A stretch of 64,000 nucleotides of DNA from an uncultured Flavobacteriaceae bacterium (GTDB taxonomy: Bacteria; Bacteroidota; Bacteroidia; Flavobacteriales; Flavobacteriaceae): the NCBI GenBank assembly GCA_937944485.1, contig CALDYU010000003.1:186001-250000 (forward strand), written 5' to 3'. This document shows positions 36,377 to 44,311 of the stretch, one piece after another. Both the position numbers and the translations under genes were made by a program. The notes under the pieces are model-generated. The model did no database searches. It was given only the letters and a program-made list of their open reading frames with translations, and had not been told where the DNA came from. The stretch's first letter is position 1; the number at the start of each line of letters is the position of its first letter.

Positions 36377-37635
36377 TGAATATTCTTTTAAAAAATGCTA
36401 CTATCGTCGCTGCTAACAACAGCACCTTGCATTTAAAAAAACGTGACATACTAGTAAAAGATGGTGTCATCGATCAAATTGCTTCTAACATCAAAGCGAC
36501 TGGTAAAGTAAAAGAAATCGCGTTTAAGAATTTGCATGTTTCGGTAGGCTGGCTTGATACCAGTGTAAGTTTTGGAGAACCTGGTTTTGAAGAGCGAGAA
36601 ACTATTCAAAACGGTTTAGAAACTGCGGCCAAAAGTGGATTTACAGATATTATATTAAACCCGAACACCAACCCGGTTCCCGATAGTAGCTCAGACATTG
36701 TTTTTCTTAAAAATACTGGCCAAAAAGCGATTGCGAATTTGCACCCTCTGGGAACCCTAACGATGCAAGGAGCCGGAAAAGATTTGGCAGAATTATATGA
36801 TATGAAAAATGCTGGGGCGGTAGGTTTCTACGATTATAAAAAGGCAATCACAAACGCAAATTTGATGAAAATCGCTTTGCAATATGCTCAAAATTTCGAA
36901 GGTCTCGTTTATTCTTTTCCCATGGATGATAAAATTGCTGGAAAAGGAGTTGTTAATGAAGGTGAAGTAGCCACAAAATTAGGATTAAAAGGAATACCTG
37001 CTTTGGCTGAAGAACTGCAGCTAGCGCGTGACCTTTTTATTTTGGAGTATGCTGGAGGTAAATTGCATATACCCTCGCTATCAACTGAGAAGTCTGTTCA
37101 ACTTATTGCCGATGCTAAGAAAAAAGGACTCGATGTTACAGCAAGCGTGGCTATTCACAACCTTAGTTTAACTGACAACAGTTTACAAGAATATGACAGC
37201 AATTTCAAAACCATGCCACCCTTAAGAACTCAAAAAGATATTAAGGCCTTAAAAAAAGGGGTTAAAACTGGCATTGTTGATTTTGTGACCTCAGACCACA
37301 CTCCAATGAATATTGAAGAAAAAAGAGTGGAATTTGATAATGCTGCTTATGGAACAATAGGTTTAGAAAGCGCTTTCGGGGTATTAAATGCATTGTTTGG
37401 TATGGAAACGACCGTCGAATTACTAACCAAAGGGCGCGAACGTTTTCAACTTAACAGCGCATCCATAAAGAAAAATGAAACAGCTTGTCTTACGCTATTT
37501 GATCCGAATGTAGAAAGAACATTTGCTGAAAATGATATTTATTCAACCTCAAAAAACAGTCTGTTCTTTAATCATAAGCTGAAAGGTAAGGTATATGGAG
37601 TTATTAATAACAACCAATTATTAACCACAATGTAA
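36376..37635 (+). CDS. Dihydroorotase homologue lacking the metal-binding His-x-His motif
   Basis: A 419-residue amidohydrolase-fold protein of the dihydroorotase family. Family landmarks are clear: EPGFEERETIQNGLETAA, NPNTNPVPDSS, MPPLRTQKDIKAL and TSDHTPMN. But the metal-binding HVHxREPG motif reads SVSFGEPG (Ser63 and Ser65 replace the histidines, Gly67 the substrate Arg). LHIPSLST stands where LHI-x-HxST is expected, and the PHH motif reads IHN. Catalysis of ring closure in pyrimidine synthesis is therefore unlikely; a structural PyrB partner role, known for inactive homologues, is possible. An in-frame TTG at 36307 lies inside the previous gene; the ATG at 36376 is preferred. Confidence 0.85.
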   Translation: MNILLKNATIVAANNSTLHLKKRDILVKDGVIDQIASNIKATGKVKEIAFKNLHVSVGWLDTSVSFGEPGFEERETIQNGLETAAKSGFTDIILNPNTNPVPDSSSDIVFLKNTGQKAIANLHPLGTLTMQGAGKDLAELYDMKNAGAVGFYDYKKAITNANLMKIALQYAQNFEGLVYSFPMDDKIAGKGVVNEGEVATKLGLKGIPALAEELQLARDLFILEYAGGKLHIPSLSTEKSVQLIADAKKKGLDVTASVAIHNLSLTDNSLQEYDSNFKTMPPLRTQKDIKALKKGVKTGIVDFVTSDHTPMNIEEKRVEFDNAAYGTIGLESAFGVLNALFGMETTVELLTKGRERFQLNSASIKKNETACLTLFDPNVERTFAENDIYSTSKNSLFFNHKLKGKVYGVINNNQLLTTM

Positions 37636-37647
37636 GCCTGCAACCTC

Positions 37648-37977
37648 ATGGATAAAAACCAAATTAAAGAAGGAAAAACAACGGCTATAGTTGCCTACTT
37701 TACACTTTTAGGGGCTTTGATTGCCATTACAATGAATATGGAACCTAAAAATGAGTTCGCCCGATTTCATACACGACAAGCATTTGGCTTACATATCATG
37801 TTTGTTGGCTTTGCCCTCTTTTTGAGTTATGCTTTTAATCAATATGCTTGGTACGGATTGTATATCTTTTACATGGTGCTCTGGGGCTATGGTTTTGTAG
37901 GTGCTATTTCAGATAAAAAACAGTCAGTGCCATTGCTAGGAGCTTTTTTTCAAAAATGGTTTACTTTTATTCAATAA
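37648..37977 (+). CDS. DUF4870/Tic20-like small membrane protein
   Basis: A 109-residue inner-membrane protein with three hydrophobic segments. KTTAIVAYFTLLGALIA near the start and NEFARFHTRQAFGLHI in the middle match the DUF4870-type membrane family, whose function is unknown. It is 12 bp after the dihydroorotase-like gene and 6 bp before the esterase gene, in one transcriptional run. Confidence 0.75.
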   Translation: MDKNQIKEGKTTAIVAYFTLLGALIAITMNMEPKNEFARFHTRQAFGLHIMFVGFALFLSYAFNQYAWYGLYIFYMVLWGYGFVGAISDKKQSVPLLGAFFQKWFTFIQ

Positions 37978-37983
37978 GATACC

Positions 37984-38643
37984 ATGACCACTGCTCCACT
38001 TTCTTTAGAACATATTATACGACCTTCTATAATTAATGATAAAAAGCCTCCTGTACTTTTTATGTTTCATGGCTATGGAAGTAATGAAGAAGATTTGTTC
38101 TCTTTTGCAAGTGAGCTACAAGAAGAGTTCTGTATTATTTCTGTTCGAGCCCCCTACCCTATGCAACCCTTTGGGCATGCTTGGTATGCCATTAATTTTG
38201 ATGCCGATAATGGTAAATGGAGTGATGACGAACAAGCGATACGTTCTCGTGAAGCGATTGTCGCCTTCATTGATGAAGCTTGCATAGCTTATGGCTTAGA
38301 TAACACCAATATCACTCTTTTAGGTTTTAGTCAAGGTACGATATTGAGCTATGCCGTGGGCCTATCTTATCCTGAAAAAATTAAAAATATTGTGGCTTTA
38401 AGCGGATATATCAATGAGCATATTTTATTGAAAAATTATGAAGCCAAAGCACATCAACATTTAAATGTATATGCCTCTCATGGTCAGGTTGATCAAGTCA
38501 TACCGCCTGAATGGGCGCAGCGGGCGCCTGCCTTATTACAGTCGTTACAGATAAGACATGTCTACGAAGAATATCCTGTAGGTCATGGCGTTTCCCCGCA
38601 GAATTTTTACGCTTTCAAAAAATGGCTAGATGGTAAATTCTAA
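37984..38643 (+). CDS. Phospholipase/carboxylesterase family alpha/beta hydrolase
   Basis: A 219-residue cytosolic serine hydrolase. The oxyanion loop is FMFHGYGSNEEDL, the nucleophile Ser116 sits in GFSQG, the acid is probably Asp in GQVDQVIPPE, and the His is in VGHGVS. This is the acyl-protein thioesterase/carboxylesterase (abhydrolase 2) layout. Last gene of the BatA-domain operon. Its stop codon overlaps the convergent gene's stop by four bases. Confidence 0.88.
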   Translation: MTTAPLSLEHIIRPSIINDKKPPVLFMFHGYGSNEEDLFSFASELQEEFCIISVRAPYPMQPFGHAWYAINFDADNGKWSDDEQAIRSREAIVAFIDEACIAYGLDNTNITLLGFSQGTILSYAVGLSYPEKIKNIVALSGYINEHILLKNYEAKAHQHLNVYASHGQVDQVIPPEWAQRAPALLQSLQIRHVYEEYPVGHGVSPQNFYAFKKWLDGKF

Positions 38644-39134
38644 AAGGTGCTAGCATATAGTAAATGACTTTGTAACGTAAAATCAACGCCTAAATCATCT
38701 TTCAGTTCATAATCAAGAATCATTTCTCCCCAATGTTTACCATCTGTGAATTCTGCTAAAATCCATTTATGATTGAGCACATTTATTTTATTAATTTTGA
38801 ATTCTCCTTGCATACCTTCATAAGGCACTAAAGGGTTATCACCTTTTCGTTCATTGGTTTCTAGCAGCTTATCTGCAATATACCTTTCTGGTTTTTCAAG
38901 ATTCAAATGCACATAGTTTTCTAAGGCGTAATCATTATTTTCAAGCGAAAAGTGTTGCACATCTAATATCTTAATATTCAATTCTTGAACGGAATCTTGT
39001 AAGGAAACATTCTCAGCGCGTAGTTTTTCAATTGTGGCATCATTGGCCTTCACTAATTTACCACTACTCACAAATAAATAAAGAGCTACCAAACCAGTAA
39101 ACACAAAGAGATAGAGAAATATGTTGTTTTTCAT
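38640..39134 (-). CDS. Membrane-anchored hypothetical protein
   Basis: A 164-residue protein with one N-terminal membrane segment (IFLYLFVFTGLVALYLFVSSG) and a short coiled-coil (ATIEKLRAENVSLQDSVQEL). A beta-rich extracytoplasmic domain of about 100 residues follows and contains KWILAEFTDGKHWGEMILDY. I do not recognise a named family. It is 53 bp downstream of the metallo-beta-lactamase-fold gene on the same strand. Confidence 0.65.
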   Translation of the reverse strand: MKNNIFLYLFVFTGLVALYLFVSSGKLVKANDATIEKLRAENVSLQDSVQELNIKILDVQHFSLENNDYALENYVHLNLEKPERYIADKLLETNERKGDNPLVPYEGMQGEFKINKINVLNHKWILAEFTDGKHWGEMILDYELKDDLGVDFTLQSHLLYASTF

Positions 39135-39187
39135 AAATTATTATTTAATATCACTTTTATAAATAGGCACAGCTATTCCATTAAAAT

Positions 39188-39964
39188 TTAAACGGTAATC
39201 ACTAAGTTATCGTACGCTAAAAATACATTTTCAGGCAGTTTTTTTTCTACCTCATCATGAAAACCTAACAAATGACTAATATGCGTTAAATAAGTGCGCT
39301 CAGGTTTAACCTTGTCAACTAGTGCTAACGCCTCTTCTAAGTTAAAATGAGAAATATGTGGTTCTTCCCGCAAGGCATTTACCACCAAAACCTTAGATCC
39401 CCTGATTTTGTCAAGCTCTTTATTTTTAATGGTTTTAACATCTGTTAAATAGGTGAAATCTTTAATTCGGAAACCAAAGACATCTAACCCATTATGGTCA
39501 ACTTCAATAGGTATTACCTGCGATTCACCAAGCGTAAATGATTTATTATTTTCAATCAAATGCATCGCAATAGCGGGAGCCCCTGGGTATCTGTTTTCTA
39601 CTTCAAAAATATAATCGAAGCGTCGTTTTAGGGCTGTCAATACACGCTGATGCGCATAAACAGGCATGTCGCCTTGACGGAAAACAAAAGGTCTAATATC
39701 GTCAATACCTGCAGTATGATCAGCATGTTCATGCGTAAAGAGAATACCGTCTAAATGTGTCACTTGATTTACTAACATTTGCGTTCTAAAATCAGGTCCA
39801 CAATCAATTACATAGTTATACCCAGCCCAAGATAAGAGTACCGAAACACGAAGTCGCTTATCTTTTGGATTATCACTGAGGCATACAGGGTGAGAACTTC
39901 CAATAACAGGTATGCCCTGAGAAGTACCTGTTCCTAAAAATGTAACAACTAAATTTTTGCTCAT
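39188..39964 (-). CDS. MBL-fold metallohydrolase (PhnP-like)
   Basis: A 258-residue metallo-beta-lactamase-fold hydrolase. FLGTGTSQGIPVIG opens the fold, THEHADHTAGIDDIRPF is the HxHxDH dinuclear metal motif, and THISHLLGFHDE near the end supplies a further ligand. The early cysteine in HPVCLS and the start sequence resemble PhnP-type phosphodiesterases, which cleave cyclic phosphodiesters; the substrate here is unproven. A frame opens at 39982, but the ATG at 39964 gives the compact N terminus expected. Confidence 0.85.
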   Translation of the reverse strand: MSKNLVVTFLGTGTSQGIPVIGSSHPVCLSDNPKDKRLRVSVLLSWAGYNYVIDCGPDFRTQMLVNQVTHLDGILFTHEHADHTAGIDDIRPFVFRQGDMPVYAHQRVLTALKRRFDYIFEVENRYPGAPAIAMHLIENNKSFTLGESQVIPIEVDHNGLDVFGFRIKDFTYLTDVKTIKNKELDKIRGSKVLVVNALREEPHISHFNLEEALALVDKVKPERTYLTHISHLLGFHDEVEKKLPENVFLAYDNLVITV

Positions 39965-40149
39965 CGTATTCAAAATTATCACTTATTTATTGAACAAGCA
40001 CCCAATCAATTCTAAAAGAAAAACACAATAGGGAAAAGGAGTTATTCTATATGAATCAAGGCAAAAGACATCTTTCTAAAAATATAGCGACAGTATTAAA
40101 TAATTTATAAAAATTTAACTCGTTTAGAACTTAGCACGATTGAACTTCT

Positions 40150-40157
40150 TACTTTTG
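40150..40157 (+). promoter_or_regulatory. -7 promoter element
   Basis: TACTTTTG matches TAnnTTTG and lies 20 bases before the ATG of the conserved unknown gene at 40178. Confidence 0.5.
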
Positions 40158-40177
40158 TTACAACTAAAACACAATAC

Positions 40178-41632
40178 ATGGCTTCTGTTTTAAAACGGGA
40201 TACAGCATTTGAAAATATTCCCTCAATTAAAGCGAAAACGCTTCGAATAAATTTGAATCCAGATATTTATGGCACTTTTGCAGAAATTGGCGCAGGTCAA
40301 GAAACTGCACGCCATTTTTTTAGGTCTGGTGGTGCTTCTGGCACCATCGCAAAAGCCATGAGCGCATATGACAAACAGTTTAGCGATGCCATATACGGTA
40401 TCGAAAAAGATGGCAGATATGTGACGCAGCCGCGTTTAAAAACGATGTTAGCTCATGAAATGCGTTTAATGGAAGAGCGCATCAGTCGCGATAGCCACCC
40501 CGATCGTTTGTTCTTCTCATATGCCAATACAGTTGCTACAATTGATTTTTCGAAAAGATATAAAGGACATGGATGGATTGGGATACGATTTCAATTAGAC
40601 CCTGATCAAAAAGAATTTGATGAGATCATTTTACATGTGCGTTTTAAACAAAATGAAGCAAGATTACAACAAGAAACACTTGGTATTTTAGGGGTGAACT
40701 TGATTTATGGTGCTTTTTATAAGTATCATAAGCCAAAAAAAATGTTGAAGTACCTCTATGATCATATTGACAAGGATACTGTTGAAATTGATATGGTTAA
40801 CTTTTCAGGACCCAATTTTAAAGATGTTGATAATCGATTAATGAGTTTACAACTTATTAAAAATGACATGACCGATGCTGTTATGTTTGGCCCCGATGGT
40901 AATAATCTCTTACCTGCTGCGGTACTTTATAAAAAGAACATTTTGGCTTTGCGTGGTAGTTTTAGGCCAGTTACCAAAGTGAATCTTGACATGTATCAAA
41001 AGTCGTATGATATTTTTATTAGAGATTCAACAGTTGATATAGACAAAACGATTGTGATTTTTGAGATTACTTTAGCCAATTTAAAAGCTTCAGGAGAAAT
41101 TGATGAACGAGACTTTATGGATAGAGCTGAGCTATTATGTTCTCTTGGTCAGCATGTAATGATTTCGAAATTTCAAGAATATTATAAGTTAGTAGAGTAC
41201 TTTAACAATTACACCAAACAACGAATAGGTCTCACCATGGGCGTTAATAATTTAGTCGATGTCTTTGATGAGAAATACTACCGGCATTTAAGTGGCGGTA
41301 TTCTAGAAGCCTTCGGTAAGCTATTCTTTAAAGACCTGCAAGTTTACTTATATCCCATGAAAAATGTTGAAACAGGGCAAATAATGACAAGTAATAATGT
41401 GAAGGTCCACCCAAGAATGAAAGAATTATATAAGTTCTTTAAATACAATGGTAAGGTGATGGATATTATCGATTACGATCCAGAAATAATGCATATTTTT
41501 TCAAGAGACGTTTTGAAAAAAATCACCAACAATGAAGATGGTTGGGAAGAACAATTACCTGAAGGAATTTCTGAAATAATTAAGGAAAAAAATCTTTTTA
41601 CGAAAAAATTAGAAAAAACGAAAAAAAATTGA
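40178..41632 (+). CDS. Conserved cytosolic protein of unknown function (484 aa)
   Basis: No signal peptide and no membrane helix, so the TonB-dependent receptor name sometimes attached to relatives is not supported. The N-terminal quarter is unusually motif-dense: LRINLNPDIYGTFAEIGAGQ, HFFRSGGASGTIAKAMSAYDK, and DRLFFSYANTVATIDFSK. Later segments such as NFSGPNFKDVDNRLMSLQL and LTMGVNNLVDVFDEKYYRHL also look strongly constrained. The GAGQE and GGASGTIAKAMS loops suggest nucleotide or phosphate binding, which is inference. The tail is lysine-rich. The gene is monocistronic with its own promoter element and terminator. Confidence 0.8.
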   Translation: MASVLKRDTAFENIPSIKAKTLRINLNPDIYGTFAEIGAGQETARHFFRSGGASGTIAKAMSAYDKQFSDAIYGIEKDGRYVTQPRLKTMLAHEMRLMEERISRDSHPDRLFFSYANTVATIDFSKRYKGHGWIGIRFQLDPDQKEFDEIILHVRFKQNEARLQQETLGILGVNLIYGAFYKYHKPKKMLKYLYDHIDKDTVEIDMVNFSGPNFKDVDNRLMSLQLIKNDMTDAVMFGPDGNNLLPAAVLYKKNILALRGSFRPVTKVNLDMYQKSYDIFIRDSTVDIDKTIVIFEITLANLKASGEIDERDFMDRAELLCSLGQHVMISKFQEYYKLVEYFNNYTKQRIGLTMGVNNLVDVFDEKYYRHLSGGILEAFGKLFFKDLQVYLYPMKNVETGQIMTSNNVKVHPRMKELYKFFKYNGKVMDIIDYDPEIMHIFSRDVLKKITNNEDGWEEQLPEGISEIIKEKNLFTKKLEKTKKN

Positions 41633-41661
41633 TTCTGATTTTTTGTTTTTTTTAGTAAAAT

Positions 41662-41693
41662 AGAAAAAGCCTCAAAATGTTGAGGCTTTTTCT
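41662..41693. terminator. Bidirectional terminator
   Basis: A long stem (AGAAAAAGCCTCA / TGAGGCTTTTTCT) with a six-base loop lies between the convergent conserved-unknown and bcp genes. It has A and T runs on both sides so that it can stop transcription from either direction. Confidence 0.9.
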
Positions 41694-41701
41694 TGGGAGA
41701 A

Positions 41702-42166
41702 CTAGCTATGTTTTAATGCTAATATCTGAGCGGCATGATCTTTTGTTTTTACTTTTTCTATTACGCGCTTTACTTTCGAATGCTCATCAATTATAAAAGT
41801 CATTCGGTGAATACCGTCATATTCACGGCCCATAAATTTCTTTGGTCCCCAAACCCCGAATGCATTAATTACCGTATGATCTTCATCAGCAAGTAAGGGA
41901 AATGGGAATTGATACTTGTTTCTAAAGTTGGCTTGTCTTTTTTCTGAATCTGCACTGACTCCTAAGAGTTCATATCCTTGTTCCTGTAGGGCAGCATAAT
42001 TATCCCTTAAATTACACGCCTCTACTGTACAACCAGGTGTATTTGCTTTTGGATAGAAAAAAACAATTAACTTTTTACCCAAATAATCAGATAATTGTAT
42101 AGTATTGCCTTCTTGATCTTTTGAAGAAAATTCAGGAACGGTATCACCGGCTTTCAATGTATTCAT
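41702..42166 (-). CDS. bcp: Thioredoxin-dependent thiol peroxidase (Bcp/PrxQ)
   Basis: Peroxiredoxin of 154 residues. The peroxidatic Cys46 is in NTPGCTVEAC and the resolving Cys51 lies five residues later, the Bcp/PrxQ arrangement. PKANTPGCT, GVSADSEKRQANF and FPLLADEDH are further family motifs. It detoxifies hydroperoxides in the cytosol. Divergent from nth, 53 bp away. Confidence 0.95.
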   Translation of the reverse strand: MNTLKAGDTVPEFSSKDQEGNTIQLSDYLGKKLIVFFYPKANTPGCTVEACNLRDNYAALQEQGYELLGVSADSEKRQANFRNKYQFPFPLLADEDHTVINAFGVWGPKKFMGREYDGIHRMTFIIDEHSKVKRVIEKVKTKDHAAQILALKHS

Positions 42167-42219
42167 GTAAAGTATGAATTAATTATGTTTTACAATTTAA
42201 AAATAAAGTTAAACAAAAA

Positions 42220-42879
42220 TTGACAAAATCACAAAAAATAAAATTTGTAATCGATACTCTTCAAAAACTGTATCCGGAAATACCTATCCCGCTAGATCAC
42301 AAAGACCCATATACATTGCTCATAGCGGTTTTAATGTCTGCTCAAAGTACTGATGTTCGTGTTAATAAAATAACACCACTGCTTTTCGAAAGAGCCGATA
42401 ATCCTTATGATATGATTCAACTTTCTGTTGAAGAAATACGAGAAATAATTAAACCGGTTGGCCTATCGCCAATGAAAGCAAAGGGAATCTATGGGCTTTC
42501 TAAAATACTTGTTGAAAAGTATGATGGTGTTGTTCCTAAGGAATTAGAATTACTAGAAGAATTTCCAGCGGTCGGACATAAAACTGCCAGTGTTGTCGTC
42601 TCTCAAGCTTTCGGAATTCCAGCATTTCCAGTAGATACGCATATTCATAGACTTTTATATCGATGGGGATTTACCAATGGAAAAAATGTAGTGCAGACGG
42701 AAAAAGATGCTAAGCGACTCTTTCCTAAGGAATTATGGAATGATCTTCACCTTCAAATAATATGGTACGGACGCGAATATTCACCAGCGAGAGGTTGGGA
42801 TCTTGAAAAAGATATCATAACAAAAACTATTGGTAGAAAAACTGTATTGAAAGAATACTATAAAAAAAAGACCCGCTGA
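42220..42879 (+). CDS. nth: Endonuclease III (Nth) without iron-sulfur cluster
   Basis: Base-excision repair glycosylase/AP lyase of 219 residues. The helix-hairpin-helix contains FPAVGHKTA with the Schiff-base Lys121, and the catalytic Asp139 is in FPVDTHIHR. LMSAQSTDVRVN is the family N-terminal motif. The C-terminal four-cysteine [4Fe-4S] loop is missing: the region reads WYGREYSPARGWDLEKDI, and the whole protein has no cysteine. The start is TTG at 42220; no closer ATG keeps the first helix. Confidence 0.93.
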   Translation: MTKSQKIKFVIDTLQKLYPEIPIPLDHKDPYTLLIAVLMSAQSTDVRVNKITPLLFERADNPYDMIQLSVEEIREIIKPVGLSPMKAKGIYGLSKILVEKYDGVVPKELELLEEFPAVGHKTASVVVSQAFGIPAFPVDTHIHRLLYRWGFTNGKNVVQTEKDAKRLFPKELWNDLHLQIIWYGREYSPARGWDLEKDIITKTIGRKTVLKEYYKKKTR

Positions 42880-42893
42880 TGCGGGCCTTTTTT
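42863..42893. terminator. Bidirectional terminator overlapping the nth stop codon
   Basis: A-run, GACCCGC, TGAT, GCGGGCC, T-run. The nth stop codon TGA lies in the loop. Read from the other strand it also ends transcription of the first sigma-factor module. Confidence 0.85.
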
Positions 42894-43035
42894 AATTCAA
42901 ATTGTTTTCAAACTTGAGATCTTTGTAAGCTACTACATGCAATGATTGCGAGTAATTGAGCAGAAAACCTATTGTGTTTCTACCAGATCTAACAAGTGTA
43001 CATTCATCTTTGTGTTCAGAGTAAATTTTTTCCAT
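42892..43035 (-). CDS. Small sigma-linked protein, copy A (47 aa)
   Basis: A 47-residue frame below usual cut-offs, beginning MEKIYSEHKDECTLVRSGRN and ending ENNLN. It aligns along its full length, without gaps, with the 47-residue protein downstream of the second sigma gene: MEKIY start, Cys12 then LV, TIxFLLxYSxSL, and an F-x-x-N-x-N end. Each copy follows a paralogous ECF sigma gene on the same strand, here 74 bp after the stop codon. Conservation of the pair supports real coding. A role as a regulator of the sigma factor is inference. Confidence 0.75.
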   Translation of the reverse strand: MEKIYSEHKDECTLVRSGRNTIGFLLNYSQSLHVVAYKDLKFENNLN

Positions 43036-43109
43036 ATTGGTATAGTCTTGTTATGTAAGAATAACGCAACTAAAAAGGAAATATTGTTTTTACTAATCTG
43101 AACGAGTGC

Positions 43110-43691
43110 CTAATTCGTAAGTACTATATTATTTTTTTCAATAATCTTTCTGAGGTTAATCAGTGCATATCTCATTCTACCAAGAGCTGTGTTTATGCTA
43201 ACCCCAGTATTTTCTGATATTTCTTTAAAACTCATGTCCTTATAAATTCGCATCAAAAGAACTTCTTTTTGATCATCTGGCAATTCTTCTATTAAACCGC
43301 GAAGATCTGAATCAATCTGATTTTTTATTATTTGTTTCTCAGCATTCAACTTATCATCGCCAATTACAGAAAATATATTGAAATCATCATTGCCTTCAAA
43401 CTTTGGCATTCTTTTATTCTTTCTAAAATGATCAATGATCAAATTATGCGCTATTCGCATCACCCATGGTAAAAACTTACCTTCTTCACTATAAGTTCCT
43501 TTTTTCAAAGTTTTAATCACCTTAATAAAAGTGTCTTGAAAAATATCTTCTGTAATATCACGGTCTAAAACCTTGGAGTATATAAAACTTGTAATACGTT
43601 GATTGTGTCTAGTGATAAGAATTTCTAAAGATTTTTCATCTCCACTTATATAGTCTCTTACCAATTCTGAATCTTCAATCTGTTGCTCCAT
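43110..43691 (-). CDS. ECF RNA polymerase sigma factor, copy A
   Basis: Sigma-70 family protein of extracytoplasmic-function type. Region 2 (ITRHNQRITSFIYSKVLDRD, FLPWVMRIAHNLIIDHFRK) and region 4 (LPDDQKEVLLMRIYKDMSF, GVSINTALGRMRYALINLRK) are both complete. A frame opens at 43751. The ATG at 43691 is preferred because the protein then starts MEQQIEDSELV, aligning with MEVKIDDPVLI of copy B; the extra 20 residues are lysine-rich and have no counterpart. No anti-sigma gene of the usual membrane type is adjacent. Confidence 0.92.
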   Translation of the reverse strand: MEQQIEDSELVRDYISGDEKSLEILITRHNQRITSFIYSKVLDRDITEDIFQDTFIKVIKTLKKGTYSEEGKFLPWVMRIAHNLIIDHFRKNKRMPKFEGNDDFNIFSVIGDDKLNAEKQIIKNQIDSDLRGLIEELPDDQKEVLLMRIYKDMSFKEISENTGVSINTALGRMRYALINLRKIIEKNNIVLTN

Positions 43692-44031
43692 TTTAGTAGG
43701 TTTTTTAGTTAAGGTTTGGGACTTTCGATTAGAAAGCTTTTTTTGGGTCATTAGTTATTTTTTTGAGTTTAATCTCGAAACACCAAATTATCAAGTGATA
43801 TTTCAATTATGACCTAAAACTATAGAATACGGGGCGAGCGAAAAAAAACTTGTTGTCAAACGCTATGAAATTGATGTGAAACCCTACTTTTCTATTTTTC
43901 AACAAAATAAAAATCAACATAGGTCGTTAGTCCAAAGAAATATATGATTTACCTTTCATCGATATTATCAAACACTTTATCGATATAATCTGATAAATAT
44001 CACTTGCTAAAAGAGCTATCGTATTTACGTT

Positions 44032-44070
44032 TTAATAAAAATAGCCCGATACAATTGTATCGGGCTATTT
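44032..44070 (-). terminator. Terminator of the second sigma module
   Basis: A perfect 32-base palindrome (AAATAGCCCGATACAA and its complement, 44039-44070) is followed on the minus strand by TTATTAAAA. It lies 24 bp past the stop codon of the small protein. Confidence 0.85.
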
Positions 44071-44093
44071 AACTATTTAATACATATTAGATT

Positions 44094-44237
44094 CTAGTTC
44101 ATATTCGACTCAAAGGTCATTCCCTTCGTCTTTGTTATTTTAAGGGATTTTGAATAACTCAACAAAAACTGAATAGTTTCAGGTTTTGCTTTTACTAGTT
44201 TACATTTATCTTGAGCTTTCGTGTAAATTTTTTCCAT
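44094..44237 (-). CDS. Small sigma-linked protein, copy B (47 aa)
   Basis: A longer frame opens at 44282, but the ATG at 44237 gives a 47-residue protein that starts MEKIYTKAQDKCKLVKAKPE and matches copy A in length and motif order. Shared positions include Cys12, the TI-FLL-YS-SL core and the end FESNMN. It lies 74 bp after the second sigma gene, like copy A after the first. It is basic, helical and has no membrane segment. Function unknown. Confidence 0.75.
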   Translation of the reverse strand: MEKIYTKAQDKCKLVKAKPETIQFLLSYSKSLKITKTKGMTFESNMN

Positions 44238-44311
44238 ATCAAGTTTGGTATTGTTTGAGATGATAACGCCACCAAAGTTCAATATAAGTAAATCGCTCGT
44301 TCTAATACCTA

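Noticed and set aside
38640..38643. Overlap of two stop codons as a sign of frameshift
   Set aside because: Both convergent genes are complete and end normally; the four-base overlap is ordinary compaction.
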